This document shows, piece by piece, positions 18,623 to 30,813 of a stretch of DNA of 50,504 nucleotides. A program made the position numbers and the translations under genes. The stretch spans positions 15,787-66,290 of the forward strand of contig NZ_KV804981.1 in the NCBI RefSeq assembly GCF_001811505.1, read 5' to 3'. Positions within the stretch are counted from its first letter, which is position 1. Each line of letters starts with the position of its first letter. This DNA is from Streptococcus sp. HMSC034E03. GTDB lineage: Bacteria; Bacillota; Bacilli; Lactobacillales; Streptococcaceae. A model generated the notes under the pieces. That model was not told where the DNA came from. It was given only the letters and a program-made list of their open reading frames with translations, and searched no databases.

Positions 18623-19264
18623 TCAAAGGAAATCTATCAGATTCAATACTTTTGTTAAATTTCTATCTTCAATTTGAAGGGGAATTTCCTCTTTCACGAT
18701 TTCTTTGGCACAGAAGCCAATGCCGATTCCAGCTCTCTTCAACATTGCTAAATCATTAGCTCCATCTCCAATAGCAATTGTTCTATCAATTGGTACCTCT
18801 AATTCATCAGCCCATCTTACTAGGGTTTCTTTTTTAACTTCTCTGCTGATAATAGGACCAACAAGATTTCCAGTTAAATGACCATCTCTGATTTCCAGTT
18901 GATTAGCAGCAAATAATGAAATTCCTAAATCTTTTGCTAATCTTTCAACAACAGGTGTAAATCCACCTGAAACTAGACCCACTTCTATCTGATTTTTTTG
19001 CAGAGTGTTAATAAATTGCGCAGCATTTTTACTAAGGTGTAGTTCATGATAAATCTTATCAAAAGTATCTACAGATAGTCCTTGTAATAAAGAAACACGT
19101 TTTCTCAGGCTTTCTTCAAAATCTAGTTCTCCCCTCATAGCTTGGGCAGTCAGTAGGGCTACTTCTTCTTCACACTCTGCCTCTTTCCCCAATAAATCAA
19201 TAACTTCCTCTTCTATCAGTGTCCCATCAACATCCAGTACACAAAGTCCTCTAGTTTTACACAT
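18623..19264 (-). CDS. serB: Phosphoserine phosphatase
   Basis: A 213-residue HAD-family phosphatase. Motif I is LDVDGTLIEEE (nucleophile and acid Asp near residues 10-12), motif II is in VSGGFTP, and motif III and IV are in KKETLVRWADEL and GDGANDLAML. These are the SerB arrangement, with a helical cap domain between motifs I and II. It makes L-serine from phosphoserine. A good AAGGAAG site precedes the ATG. It is transcribed with the glycerate kinase gene. Confidence 0.88.
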   Translation of the reverse strand: MCKTRGLCVLDVDGTLIEEEVIDLLGKEAECEEEVALLTAQAMRGELDFEESLRKRVSLLQGLSVDTFDKIYHELHLSKNAAQFINTLQKNQIEVGLVSGGFTPVVERLAKDLGISLFAANQLEIRDGHLTGNLVGPIISREVKKETLVRWADELEVPIDRTIAIGDGANDLAMLKRAGIGIGFCAKEIVKEEIPLQIEDRNLTKVLNLIDFL

Positions 19265-19298
19265 ATAACTTCCTTACTTTTTTCATTTCAAAAAAGAG

Positions 19299-19463
19299 GT
19301 TGGGACAAAAGATCCCGACCTCACTTTTTATTAGCAATCAAACTTTGACGCGGTTGCTGATTGAACTTTTTGTTCGTCTTTTAGACTCCAAAAAGCTCCT
19401 AATCATCCTCGCGGGGCTGGGACTACGAAATCGAGACTTTGTCTATCGATTTCTGTCCCACCG
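19299..19463. repeat. MITE-like palindromic repeat with terminal inverted repeats
   Basis: The left end GGTTGGGACAAAAGATC and the complement of the right end GGTGGGACAGAAATC form imperfect terminal inverted repeats around about 160 bases. The left end also folds on its own (GGTTGGGACAAAAGATCCCGACC). No coding frame is present. It sits between glgA and serB, and could terminate transcription coming from glgA. Confidence 0.5.
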
Positions 19464-19475
19464 CCTTTTAACTAT

Positions 19476-20909
19476 TTAATTTGCTAAACTGTGGTACAAA
19501 TCAAGATATGACTTGCAGGCTGTATCCCAAGAGAAATCACATTCCATAGCCTGAACTTGCATGTTTTTCCATACGTCAGGATGGTTATGATAAACGTCCA
19601 AAGCAGTTTGCAATGCCCAGTTGAGCCAGTATGGAGTTAGGTTGTTAAAGCTAAAGCCTGTACCTGTTCCTTCAATTGGATTAAAGGCTTGAACAGTATC
19701 TCTAAGTCCACCCACCTCGTTTACTAAAGGAAGCGTACCATATCTCATGGCCATCATTTGTGAAAGTCCACACGGTTCAAAGCGACTCGGCATGAGGAAA
19801 ATATCACACGCTGCATAAATCTCTTGAGCTAATTTCACATCGAAAGTAATATTGGCAGAAAGTTTTTCTGGGAATACTTGACTAAACCAAGAGAAGGCTT
19901 GTTCAAATCCTGGATCTCCAGTACCCAAGAGAACAATTTGAATATCCTCTTGAAGCATACGATGCAGGCTTTCAACCACCACATCAAAGCCCTTCTGACG
20001 AGTCAAACGTGACACGATACCAATCATTGGAACATCTTGACGTACTGGAAGACCAACTCTTTCTTGAAGTTTCGCTTTATTTTGAGCTTTTCCTGACAAA
20101 TCAGTTTTATTAAAATGATACTCGAGTAAAGCATCCGTCTCTGGATTGTATAAATCAGTATCAATACCATTAACAATACCAGAAACCTTACCAGATTCCA
20201 TACGAAGAATCTGATCAATACCGCAACCAAATTCTGTAGTCATGATCTCATAAGCATAGCTCGGTGACACGGTTGATACACGATCTGCATAGAGAATACC
20301 TGCCTTCATCCAGTTAAGACAATCATTCCAACGAACTGTTCCATCAGCATAGCGCTCAAATCCAACCCTGAACAAGTCCCAAAGCATGCTTTCAGAGAAT
20401 TGACCCTGAAATTCCAAGTTATGAATGGTCAAAACAGTCTTGATTCCTTGGTAAGCTTGAATCCATCTGTATTTTTCTTTTAACAAGAACGGAATCATTG
20501 CTGTATGGTAATCATGAGCATGGAGGACGTCAGGTATGAATCCAATACGCTCCATAGCTTCAAGGGCAGCAAGTTGGAAGAAGGCAAAGCGTTCACCATC
20601 ATCGAAGTCTCCATAAACATGTCCACGGAAGAAATAATATTGATTGTCAATGAAGTAGAAGGTAACACCATTTAGAACTGTTTTCTTAATTCCACAAAAT
20701 TGTCTCCGCCAACCAACATAGACTTCGAATTGAAGGACATCTTCAATCTGATCACCAAACTTGGCTTCTACCATGTCATAGTAAGGTAAGATAACAGCAA
20801 CCTCATGCCCAGCTTTTACTAATGATTTTGGAAGTGCTCCGATAACGTCTCCCAATCCACCTGTTTTTGAAAAGGGAGCGCCCTCTGCTGCTACAAATAA
20901 AATTTTCAT
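19476..20909 (-). CDS. glgA: Glycogen synthase
   Basis: A 477-residue GT5 glycosyltransferase. The ADP-glucose site [16 protein letters not shown] is at about residue 15. The GT-B hinge contains [15 protein letters not shown], and the C-terminal [18 protein letters not shown] carries the EX7E-type catalytic glutamates. It adds glucose from ADP-glucose to growing glycogen. The ATG overlaps the glgD stop by four bases. It is the last gene of glgB-glgC-glgD-glgA. Confidence 0.97.
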   Translation of the reverse strand: MKILFVAAEGAPFSKTGGLGDVIGALPKSLVKAGHEVAVILPYYDMVEAKFGDQIEDVLQFEVYVGWRRQFCGIKKTVLNGVTFYFIDNQYYFFRGHVYGDFDDGERFAFFQLAALEAMERIGFIPDVLHAHDYHTAMIPFLLKEKYRWIQAYQGIKTVLTIHNLEFQGQFSESMLWDLFRVGFERYADGTVRWNDCLNWMKAGILYADRVSTVSPSYAYEIMTTEFGCGIDQILRMESGKVSGIVNGIDTDLYNPETDALLEYHFNKTDLSGKAQNKAKLQERVGLPVRQDVPMIGIVSRLTRQKGFDVVVESLHRMLQEDIQIVLLGTGDPGFEQAFSWFSQVFPEKLSANITFDVKLAQEIYAACDIFLMPSRFEPCGLSQMMAMRYGTLPLVNEVGGLRDTVQAFNPIEGTGTGFSFNNLTPYWLNWALQTALDVYHNHPDVWKNMQVQAMECDFSWDTACKSYLDLYHSLAN

Positions 20910-22045
20910 GAAAGGACATCCTCTGTTACTTTTTCGCCTTTTTTGATGACAACAGGGTTTTCTGCTGTACCTCGAATAACAACTCCCTCAGCTATTTCAG
21001 CACCCTTATCGATAATTGCATACTCAACTTGTGCACCTTTTCCAACGACAACACGAGGGAAGATAAGAGACTCTTTAACCAAGCTGTCTTTATTGATACG
21101 AACATTACGCGAAATAATAGATTTATCCACTTCACCTTCAATGATACTACCAGAAGCAAATTGAGAGGTGTTCACTTTTGAACCAGATGCGTAGTAGGTA
21201 GGTTCTTCGTTTTTAACTTTAGTATGAATCTTTTGATTTGGAGAGAACAATGAGTAGAATTTATGCTGATCAAGCATATCTAAATTAGCTTGATAGTATG
21301 TTTCTACTGAATGAATATTTGCTAGGTAACCTGTATATTCATATGCAAAAGCACCTTCTTTGGCTGCCAAATCACGAAGAACATAACGTAATTTTTCTGG
21401 ATATTCTTTTTGAGCTTCTTCTTCCAAACGTTTAATCAACCATTGAGTGTCTACAACAAAGATATCTGTCGACATGTTGTAGTATTCTTGGTTTGATTTT
21501 TTATCAAAGAGTTTGTGAGAAAGCACGTGGTCAGTTTCATCGATATCAAGGATTGCATTTACTTCTGAAATGTCCTTCTTAGGCAATTTCTTATAAACTA
21601 CCGTGATTGGTGATTTTGTTGTATTATGCAAATGGAAAACTTGATTGAGATCGATATTCACCAAAACATCACAGTTCAAGGATACTGTTTGGTCTGAACC
21701 TGAACGTTTTAAGTAAGTTAAGAGTTGTTGATAGTACTCTTTACCAACTGTACTGCTTTCTACACGAGTATTGTAGATTCCAAGATAGTAGTGGCTAAGA
21801 AGGGTATTCAAACCCCACTCACGTCCTGAACGAATATGGTCAAATACAGAGCTGATGTTATCTTGTTGGAAAATTCCAAAGATACTACGAACGCCTGCAT
21901 TAGCTAAACTTGAAAGCGGGAAGTCAATCAAACGATACTTTCCTCCAAATGGCAAACTTGCCACTGGACGGTTACTTGTCAAGGTTGACATATCATGGAA
22001 ACCAACGGTATTTCCTAAAATGGCTGAATATTTATCAATCTTCAT
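20906..22045 (-). CDS. glgD: Glucose-1-phosphate adenylyltransferase regulatory subunit
   Basis: A 379-residue homologue of GlgC. It keeps the nucleotidyltransferase fold and a C-terminal left-handed beta-helix (repeats in about 270-375). However, the N-terminal [12 protein letters not shown] nucleotide loop of GlgC is replaced by [12 protein letters not shown], so it is unlikely to be catalytic alone. In Firmicutes GlgD pairs with GlgC and raises its activity. It overlaps glgC by 11 bases and glgA by four. Confidence 0.94.
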   Translation of the reverse strand: MKIDKYSAILGNTVGFHDMSTLTSNRPVASLPFGGKYRLIDFPLSSLANAGVRSIFGIFQQDNISSVFDHIRSGREWGLNTLLSHYYLGIYNTRVESSTVGKEYYQQLLTYLKRSGSDQTVSLNCDVLVNIDLNQVFHLHNTTKSPITVVYKKLPKKDISEVNAILDIDETDHVLSHKLFDKKSNQEYYNMSTDIFVVDTQWLIKRLEEEAQKEYPEKLRYVLRDLAAKEGAFAYEYTGYLANIHSVETYYQANLDMLDQHKFYSLFSPNQKIHTKVKNEEPTYYASGSKVNTSQFASGSIIEGEVDKSIISRNVRINKDSLVKESLIFPRVVVGKGAQVEYAIIDKGAEIAEGVVIRGTAENPVVIKKGEKVTEDVLS

Positions 22046-23177
22046 CTGTTGCTACCCCCACTACTTCGTTATATCCGACTACTTGTACTTCTTCTGTACC
22101 ATCAATTTCAACACCATCGGCAATAATTGCACCTTCACCGATGATTGCACGTGTAATTTTAGCACCTCTACCGATAACTGCTCCACTCATGATGACAGAA
22201 TCAACAACTTCTGCTCCCTTACGAACTTGAGCAGTTGTAGAAAGAATAGAGTGTTTCACTGTACCATTTACGTAACAGCCGTCCACTACAAGAGAGTCTT
22301 CTACCTGAGCGAATTCTCCAAGGAAGTTTGGTGGAGCGATAAGGTTACGAGAATAAATTTTCCATTGACGGTTACGGCTATCTAGAGCATTTTCTGGAGA
22401 GATGTATTCCATATTTGCTTCCCAGAGTGATTCGATAGTACCAACGTCCTTCCAGTATCCATTGAATTCATAAGCATAGACACTTTCACCAGTTTCAAGA
22501 TAGTTTGGAATAACGTTTTTACCAAAATCTGACATATCAATATTAGCCTTTTCAGCTGTAACTAGCATATTGCGAAGTCGTTTCCAATCAAAGATATAAA
22601 TACCCATTGATGCCTTAGTTGATTTTGGTTCAGCTGGTTTTTCTTCAAATTCGACAATACGATTATTAGCATCTGTGTTCATAATACCAAAACGGCTAGC
22701 TTCTTTTAGTGGTACATCCAAGACAGCAACTGTCAAGCTGGCATTATTGTCCTTGTGTGATTGGAGCATATCATCATAGTCCATCTTGTAGATATGGTCA
22801 CCTGAAAGGATCAAAACATACTCAGGATTGATGCTGTCGATATAGTCGATGTTTTGGTAAATGGCATGACTTGTACCTTCAAACCAACGGTTCCCCTCAC
22901 TTGCAGAGTAGGGTTGAAGGATAGAAACTCCGGTGTCAATACCATCTAGACCCCAACTAGAACCATTACCAATGTGGCTATTGAGAGCTAGTGGTTGATA
23001 CTGTGTGATAACCCCAACATTATGGATACCAGAGTTGGCACAGTTTGAAAGAGCGAAGTCAATGATACGGTAGCGCCCACCAAATTGCACGGCAGGTTTA
23101 GCAATGTTTTGAGTGAGTTTACCGAGACGAGTTCCTTGCCCACCGGCAAGGATTAAAGCTAGCATTTCATTCTTCAT
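22035..23177 (-). CDS. glgC: Glucose-1-phosphate adenylyltransferase catalytic subunit
   Basis: A 380-residue ADP-glucose pyrophosphorylase. The nucleotide loop [14 protein letters not shown] is at residues 9-22, then [19 protein letters not shown], the catalytic-region GDHIYKMDY near residue 135, and a C-terminal beta-helix. It makes ADP-glucose, the committed step of glycogen synthesis. It overlaps glgB and glgD by 11 bases each, so the operon is tightly coupled. Confidence 0.97.
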   Translation of the reverse strand: MKNEMLALILAGGQGTRLGKLTQNIAKPAVQFGGRYRIIDFALSNCANSGIHNVGVITQYQPLALNSHIGNGSSWGLDGIDTGVSILQPYSASEGNRWFEGTSHAIYQNIDYIDSINPEYVLILSGDHIYKMDYDDMLQSHKDNNASLTVAVLDVPLKEASRFGIMNTDANNRIVEFEEKPAEPKSTKASMGIYIFDWKRLRNMLVTAEKANIDMSDFGKNVIPNYLETGESVYAYEFNGYWKDVGTIESLWEANMEYISPENALDSRNRQWKIYSRNLIAPPNFLGEFAQVEDSLVVDGCYVNGTVKHSILSTTAQVRKGAEVVDSVIMSGAVIGRGAKITRAIIGEGAIIADGVEIDGTEEVQVVGYNEVVGVATDED

Positions 23178-25095
23178 TTTCTACTCCTTTTTGAGTTTTA
23201 TTAGCGACTTTCTTAGTAGGTTTTATGCGACGTTTGATTTTCCAAATACTTGCTCCCATAGCTGGCAAGGTAAATGTCAAAGTCTGCTCATAATCCTTCC
23301 ACAATCCTTCTTGAGTTTGAACTGTTTGGTTATGCTCTTTCCACACACCACCCCATTGTTCTAACTCTGTATTCCAAATTTCTTCATAAATCCCTGCAAC
23401 TGGAAGACCAATTGTAAAATCAGGACGTTCAACTGGTGCCATATTGAAGATACAGACTAGCATCTCGCCTTTCTTGCCCTTACGGATAAAGGAAAGAACA
23501 CTCTGATCTCTATTATCCGCATCAATGATTTCAATACCATCATAACTTGTATCAATTTCCCAAAGACAACGGTGATCTTTATAAAGCTGATTCAACTGTG
23601 ATGTAAAGTATTTCATCTTGGCATTCATCGGATCTTCTAGGTTAGACCACTCCAATTGCTCTTCGGATTTCCACTCTAGGAATTGACCAAACTCACTACC
23701 CATGAAGAGTAATTTCTTACCAGGGTGACAAATTTGATAAGTGTAAAGGTTTCTCAAACCAGCAAATTGATTGTAACGATCACCCCACATCTTATGCATC
23801 ATACTCTTCTTACCGTGGACAACCTCATCATGTGAGAATGGTAGGAGATAATTTTCATTAAAGACATACATGAAGCTGAAGGTCACAAGATTAAAGTCAT
23901 ACTTGCGATAAATGGGATCTTCTTCGTAGAAACGTAAGATATCATTCATCCAACCCATGTTCCACTTGTAGTCAAATCCAAGTCCACCCATTTCCTTCAT
24001 GCCAGTAATCTTGGTACCTGAAGAAGACTCTTCTGCAATCATCATAACATCCGGATGAGCAAGTTTAATCACATCGTTCAAACGTTGTAGGAAATAATAG
24101 CCTTCATAGTTGAGATTGCCACCGTCTTTATTTGGGGTCCATGGAGCATTGTCATAATCTAGATAGAGAATATTACTTACAGCGTCTACACGAATACCAT
24201 CTAGGTGATAGAAATCAATCCAGAACTTAATGCTAGAAATCAAGAAAGATTGGACTTCATTTTTTCCAAGGTCGAAGTTAAGCGCTCCCCAACCATAGTT
24301 GTTAGCCTTATTATGATCTTGGTATTCAAAAGTTGGTGTGCCATCATAGTATGCCAAAGCATCATCATTGATGGTAAAGTGACCTGGCACCCAATCCACA
24401 ATTACACCGATATTGTTGATGTGACACTCTTCAACGAAGTCTTGAAACTCTTCTGGACGACCATAAGCATGCTCTAAAGCGAAGTAACCCATGAGCTGAT
24501 AGCCCCAACTCAATCCAAGAGGATGAGACATCAAAGGCATAAACTCGATGTGAGTATAGTTCATCTCAACAAGATAGGGGATGAGCTCTTCTTTAAGTTG
24601 AGCAAAGCTATAAGGTGTCCCATCAGGATTTCTCTTCCAAGATCCTGCATGCGCCTCATAGATATTGACCGGTCTTTCGAAAAATCTCCAACGTTTTCTA
24701 CGAGCTAACCAGAGACCGTCCTTCCATTTTTTCTCAGGTATTTCTGTTAAAACAGCTCCTGTTCCCGGACGAGCTTCATAGCGTACTGCCAAAGGATCAA
24801 TCTTCATAAGCTGATGACCATTAGCACGAGTAATATGATATTTATAAATATGCCCCTCTTGAGCTAAAGTTGTAAAAACTTCCCAAACTCCAGATTCATT
24901 ACGAACCATGGGGATTTGATTTTCAAGCCAGTTAGTAAAATCACCAACTAGATGGACAGCCTGCGCATTTGGCGCCCAGACACGGAATGTATAACCATAC
25001 TCACCGTCTCTTTCGTCACGATGCGCTCCCAAATAGTGCTGAAGATGAAAATTTTCGCCACTAGTAAAAGTTCTTAAAGCCTCAAATTTATCCAT
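23167..25095 (-). CDS. glgB: 1,4-alpha-glucan branching enzyme
   Basis: A 642-residue GH13 enzyme with an N-terminal CBM48-like domain (about 20-110) and the four GH13 regions: [16 protein letters not shown] (nucleophile Asp), AEESS (acid Glu) and FSHDEVVH. It introduces alpha-1,6 branches into glycogen. It is the first gene of the glycogen operon and lies downstream of a strong promoter with a cre-like site in the leader. AAGGGGG precedes the ATG. Confidence 0.97.
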   Translation of the reverse strand: MDKFEALRTFTSGENFHLQHYLGAHRDERDGEYGYTFRVWAPNAQAVHLVGDFTNWLENQIPMVRNESGVWEVFTTLAQEGHIYKYHITRANGHQLMKIDPLAVRYEARPGTGAVLTEIPEKKWKDGLWLARRKRWRFFERPVNIYEAHAGSWKRNPDGTPYSFAQLKEELIPYLVEMNYTHIEFMPLMSHPLGLSWGYQLMGYFALEHAYGRPEEFQDFVEECHINNIGVIVDWVPGHFTINDDALAYYDGTPTFEYQDHNKANNYGWGALNFDLGKNEVQSFLISSIKFWIDFYHLDGIRVDAVSNILYLDYDNAPWTPNKDGGNLNYEGYYFLQRLNDVIKLAHPDVMMIAEESSSGTKITGMKEMGGLGFDYKWNMGWMNDILRFYEEDPIYRKYDFNLVTFSFMYVFNENYLLPFSHDEVVHGKKSMMHKMWGDRYNQFAGLRNLYTYQICHPGKKLLFMGSEFGQFLEWKSEEQLEWSNLEDPMNAKMKYFTSQLNQLYKDHRCLWEIDTSYDGIEIIDADNRDQSVLSFIRKGKKGEMLVCIFNMAPVERPDFTIGLPVAGIYEEIWNTELEQWGGVWKEHNQTVQTQEGLWKDYEQTLTFTLPAMGASIWKIKRRIKPTKKVANKTQKGVENEE

Positions 25096-25111
25096 TGAAT
25101 CCCCCTTTTAT

Positions 25112-25126
25112 TGTAAGCGTTTTCTA
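25112..25126 (-). promoter_or_regulatory. cre-like site in the glgB leader
   Basis: TAGAAAACGCTTACA on the minus strand matches the CcpA consensus WTGNAANCGNWNNCW at all but one fixed position. It lies just downstream of the -10 box, where bound CcpA would block transcription. Confidence 0.65.
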
Positions 25127-25133
25127 TGTCTTT

Positions 25134-25162
25134 ATTATACTATCTTTTAAGAAAACTTTCAA
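25134..25162 (-). promoter_or_regulatory. Promoter of the glycogen operon
   Basis: On the minus strand TTGAAA (25162-25157), 17 bases and TATAAT (25139-25134) form a near-consensus promoter about 40 bases before glgB. Confidence 0.8.
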
Positions 25163-25451
25163 CTAATTTCCGAATTCTACTAAAATTTTTTTCGAAAATC
25201 TTCATATAGTTATCTTAACATTTCTAAAATTTTCATAAATGATGATAAGCGATGGAATTTTCTATTAGCTACTGTTACAAAAATAACTCTCATTATCTAT
25301 ATATAAAACAACTTACTTAAAAACTGAACATTTTTAGATTTTGATAACATAATATTCGTAGATAACTCTTTTTATATAATTTTACCAAATTTTCTGAAAT
25401 TTTCAACTATTTTTAGTAATTGTTCCATTTTTATTTTTATGTCTAGAAATA
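25163..25451. other. AT-rich gene-free spacer between pulA and glgB
   Basis: About 290 bases upstream of the glgB promoter are very AT-rich. They contain no reading frame with a start and ribosome-binding site, no clear repeat and no second promoter that I can support. Confidence 0.5.
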
Positions 25452-25482
25452 TTAAAAAACTCAAGCATAAATCTTGAGTTTT
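25452..25482 (-). terminator. pulA terminator
   Basis: AAAACTCAAG and CTTGAGTTTT form a perfect 10-base stem with a seven-base loop. On the minus strand it ends in TTTTTT, just after the pulA stop. Confidence 0.85.
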
Positions 25483-25492
25483 AGGTTATTTT

Positions 25493-27775
25493 TTAGGATA
25501 AAACATTCATAACTGCCACACTGACGTCGTCAATAACATTTTCTTGGTTAGAACGGCTATTTGTAACTAGCATTTCAAGATTTCCTGCATTTTCATAGTA
25601 ATATGAAGCTCCTTTGGCATTGAATACAACCAAGAAGTGCTCTTCGCCACCATGAATCTCGTAGACAATCCAACCACTATTTTCAATGGCTGTGTGAACA
25701 AAGACATGACGGTAGACTTCTTCATAAGTAGGGTAGGAAAAGGCACTGGTTTGTGTTTTAAGTCGGATAATCTGACGAACAAACTCGATACTATCTTGAC
25801 GCTCATTGATCAAATTCCAGTTGACTTGGTTGACGCTATCAGGAGCATTGTAACTGTTCATTGCTCGCTCACGATCTGCGTGAGTCAATTCTCCATTTTC
25901 GCCTGTAGCTACGAGTTTAGTACGGCCAAATTCTTGCCCCAGTTCCATGAAGGCCATCCCTTGCATGAGGAGGTTCATAGCCGTTGCTGTTTCTACTTTC
26001 TTCATGATGCATTTATCACTCTCCATCGGATGAAGGGTTTTAAGTAAATCATGTAAATTGTAGTTATCGTGGGCTTCTACATAGTTCAAGACTTGGTTTG
26101 GACTAAGGTATGAACCAAGCTCTCGGCTTCCAAGGATAGCCTTTGCGACAATCGGCTCAGTACCTGCTCCACTGACGAAGCCAGATTTGATAGAGCCATA
26201 GACTTCACAACCTTTGACCGCATCACGTTGATTATCATTAAAGAATCCAATGTTTGGCAATTGGTAGGCATTGTCTTTCTTAGACTTGTCATAAGGAGCA
26301 AGACCTGTTCCCATATCCCAACCTTCTCCATACAGGATGATTTTCGGATCGACTTCGTCCATAGCCCAACGAATCATTTGCATGGTTTTGACGTCATGTA
26401 TTCCCATCAAATCAAAGCGGAAACCGTCAATATTGAATTCTTTTACCCAGTAGAGAAGAGAATCAATCATATATTTACGGAACATTTCATGCTCACTGGC
26501 AGTTTCGTTACCGACTCCTGTTCCATTTTGGTAGGTTCCATCATGGTTCATTCGATAATAATAATCAGGAACCGTTGTTTGAAATGGTGCATCAACGGTT
26601 GAGAAGGTATGATTGTATACAACATCCATAATAACGCCGATACCAGCATCGTGATAAGCTTGGACCATGGCTTTCAAATCACGGATAGCTTGACCTGGAT
26701 CATTTGGATTTGTAGACATGCTAGTTTCTGGAGCATTGTAGTTTTGTGGATCATATCCCCAGTTATAAGTTACATTTCCATCAGCATCGTATTCTTTATG
26801 ACGGTCAGCAATTGGTTGCAACTGAACATAGTTGACACCAAGTTCTTTGATGTAATCAAACGCAGTCAATTGACCATATTGGTTAACTGTTCCAGTTTGC
26901 GCTGCACCTAAGAAGGTTCCTCTTAATTCTGGCGCAACACCAGATGTTTCAGACTTAGTCAAATCACGGATATGCATTTCATACACAACTGCCTGGCAAG
27001 GATTTTCCAAACGCCAAGTTGCTTCTGTACCATGCTTAACCTCAAAACCTTCGACCTGACGATCTTGATTTGAGACAATGGCTGAACGTTTTCCATCAGG
27101 ACTTGTCGCTATTGTATATGGATCACGAGTTAATGACTGGTGATGAGGAAAGTCAATTTGGTAGTGGTAAGCACGACCTGCTAAGCTTTCTGGAACGGAT
27201 AAACTCCAAACACCAATTGTATTATACTTGTGGCTATAGGAATAACTATTTCCTCGCTCCATTTCAAAGGTTTTAAGGATAGGAGCATCGTTACTCGCTG
27301 ATTCATAGACTACTACTTGGACAGCTGTAGCTGTTGGTGCCCATAGGCTAAAACTTGTTTCATTTTCAGAAACTTGACATCCCAACTCTCCTTGATAACC
27401 CCAGTGGTGGTCGAAACTCGCACTATTGATTGCCTTGTCAAAGGCAAAAGGATTTTGGTCCTTATAGTGTGGACTTGCAATGGCAGGATTTTCAGAATAA
27501 TAAACTGTATCGTCTCCATCCAAAATCCAAACCTCTGTCAAAAGTGGATAGTAATTGAATCGAATAGGATATTCTTTGCTGACACCGTCTTTTTCAACGC
27601 TAAAAGTCATGGTTTCAAGTGCTACTTCACTCGATTGAGTCAGTGAAAATTTGGCACCAAAATATTCTTCTTCTTTGATAAGCTCTACTGAATCTACTGT
27701 TTTTTTACTGAAACTACAAGCCTCGTAGGCTTCATCCTTACGATGGTAATGAATAAGTACAGGATAATTGTACAT
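25493..27775 (-). CDS. pulA: Type I pullulanase (intracellular debranching enzyme)
   Basis: A 760-residue GH13 debranching enzyme. It has N-terminal carbohydrate-binding domains, including a CBM48-like region with SLWAPTATAVQVVVYE near 145. The type I pullulanase motif YNWGYDPQNYN and the catalytic regions DVVYNH, GFRFDLMG, GEGWDMG and VEAHDNYNLHD follow. It cuts alpha-1,6 bonds in glycogen or maltodextrin. There is no signal peptide or LPXTG, so this is the cytoplasmic enzyme, not the surface pullulanase SpuA. It follows dagK by 32 bases and is probably co-transcribed with ligA and dagK. Confidence 0.93.
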   Translation of the reverse strand: MYNYPVLIHYHRKDEAYEACSFSKKTVDSVELIKEEEYFGAKFSLTQSSEVALETMTFSVEKDGVSKEYPIRFNYYPLLTEVWILDGDDTVYYSENPAIASPHYKDQNPFAFDKAINSASFDHHWGYQGELGCQVSENETSFSLWAPTATAVQVVVYESASNDAPILKTFEMERGNSYSYSHKYNTIGVWSLSVPESLAGRAYHYQIDFPHHQSLTRDPYTIATSPDGKRSAIVSNQDRQVEGFEVKHGTEATWRLENPCQAVVYEMHIRDLTKSETSGVAPELRGTFLGAAQTGTVNQYGQLTAFDYIKELGVNYVQLQPIADRHKEYDADGNVTYNWGYDPQNYNAPETSMSTNPNDPGQAIRDLKAMVQAYHDAGIGVIMDVVYNHTFSTVDAPFQTTVPDYYYRMNHDGTYQNGTGVGNETASEHEMFRKYMIDSLLYWVKEFNIDGFRFDLMGIHDVKTMQMIRWAMDEVDPKIILYGEGWDMGTGLAPYDKSKKDNAYQLPNIGFFNDNQRDAVKGCEVYGSIKSGFVSGAGTEPIVAKAILGSRELGSYLSPNQVLNYVEAHDNYNLHDLLKTLHPMESDKCIMKKVETATAMNLLMQGMAFMELGQEFGRTKLVATGENGELTHADRERAMNSYNAPDSVNQVNWNLINERQDSIEFVRQIIRLKTQTSAFSYPTYEEVYRHVFVHTAIENSGWIVYEIHGGEEHFLVVFNAKGASYYYENAGNLEMLVTNSRSNQENVIDDVSVAVMNVLS

Positions 27776-27807
27776 AGTTCTCCCTAATTTCTAAATTAAA
27801 TTTGATT

Positions 27808-28758
27808 TTATATGTTACTAATAATTTCTTGATCAAGTGCCTCACAATTCACAAAAAACTCAATGTGATTATGACATACTTCCAAATCTACTGGTATGTC
27901 ACCACCGTATTCTCCATCAAGATTAAGCATAAACGGCTCTTCCTGATCCAAAGTTTCAATTCGGAGTTTACTAGTTTTCAGATATTCAACATTGACATCT
28001 GATACGTGTTGGCCTCCGTTTATGGCCTGAACTAGTAGACTCAACATATCTAGGATTTTATCTGTCTTTACTAGAATAAGCGTAAAATTGCCATCATCCA
28101 GCTTGCTATCAGGTGCGAATTGCTCAAATCCACCAATAGAATTGGTCAAGGCAACAAAGACAAGAGAAACTTCTCCTGTAAAAATTCCCCAATCATGGTA
28201 AATACGAACAGGACGTGCTTTGGATTTTGGGAACATCTCGATGCCTTTAGCAACATAGGCCAGATAACCCAAACGCGTCTTTAGTTCACTCGGAACACTA
28301 AAAGTTAACTCCGTAAGAGCTCCTGCCGCAGCAATATTGATGAAATACTTATCACCAAAGGCACGACCAATATCAATTTGCTTGGTTTCATTTTTAGCAA
28401 TGATCTTCGCTGCAGCAACTGGATCCCCCATAGGGATTTTCAATGCTCTTGCATAATCATTGGTAGTTCCAGTAGGAATGATGGCTATCTTTGGACGATG
28501 TTCCAGAGGTGCAATTCCATTAACCACTTCATTGATAGTACCATCGCCACCAGCTACCAAAACCAAATCAAAGTCAGCTTTTGCAGCTCTTTCTGCTTCT
28601 TTCTGGGCTGATAAGTGTTCAGGTTTGGTCTGAAAAGCACTGGTTTCATAGCCTATGCTCTCTAACACTTCTAGAACTTCTGCGATATTTTGCTTGATAA
28701 TTTCCTGGCCTGAGGTCGGATTATAAATGAGACGTGCGCGTTTTTTTTCTTCTTTCAT
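27808..28758 (-). CDS. Diacylglycerol/lipid kinase (DgkB/YegS family)
   Basis: A 316-residue lipid kinase. The nucleotide motif VAGGDGTINEVVNG is near residue 70 and IPTGTTNDYARALKIP near 95, followed by the beta-rich C-terminal domain with LDGEYGG. The family phosphorylates diacylglycerol to phosphatidic acid and so recycles lipid after lipoteichoic acid synthesis. It starts three bases after ligA. It has no membrane helices, which separates it from DgkA. Confidence 0.85.
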   Translation of the reverse strand: MKEEKKRARLIYNPTSGQEIIKQNIAEVLEVLESIGYETSAFQTKPEHLSAQKEAERAAKADFDLVLVAGGDGTINEVVNGIAPLEHRPKIAIIPTGTTNDYARALKIPMGDPVAAAKIIAKNETKQIDIGRAFGDKYFINIAAAGALTELTFSVPSELKTRLGYLAYVAKGIEMFPKSKARPVRIYHDWGIFTGEVSLVFVALTNSIGGFEQFAPDSKLDDGNFTLILVKTDKILDMLSLLVQAINGGQHVSDVNVEYLKTSKLRIETLDQEEPFMLNLDGEYGGDIPVDLEVCHNHIEFFVNCEALDQEIISNI

Positions 28759-28761
28759 AGC

Positions 28762-30756
<1,995 letters not shown>

Positions 30757-30765
30757 TACTCAAGC

Positions 30766-30810
30766 TCTAAAAAAGAAAATGAGAAGGATATTTCTATCAC
30801 TTCTCATTTA
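30766..30810 (-). terminator. pbuX terminator
   Basis: AATGAGAAG and CTTCTCATT form a perfect nine-base stem on the minus strand, followed by TTCTTTTTT. It lies just after the pbuX stop. Confidence 0.8.
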
Positions 30811-30813
30811 TTT

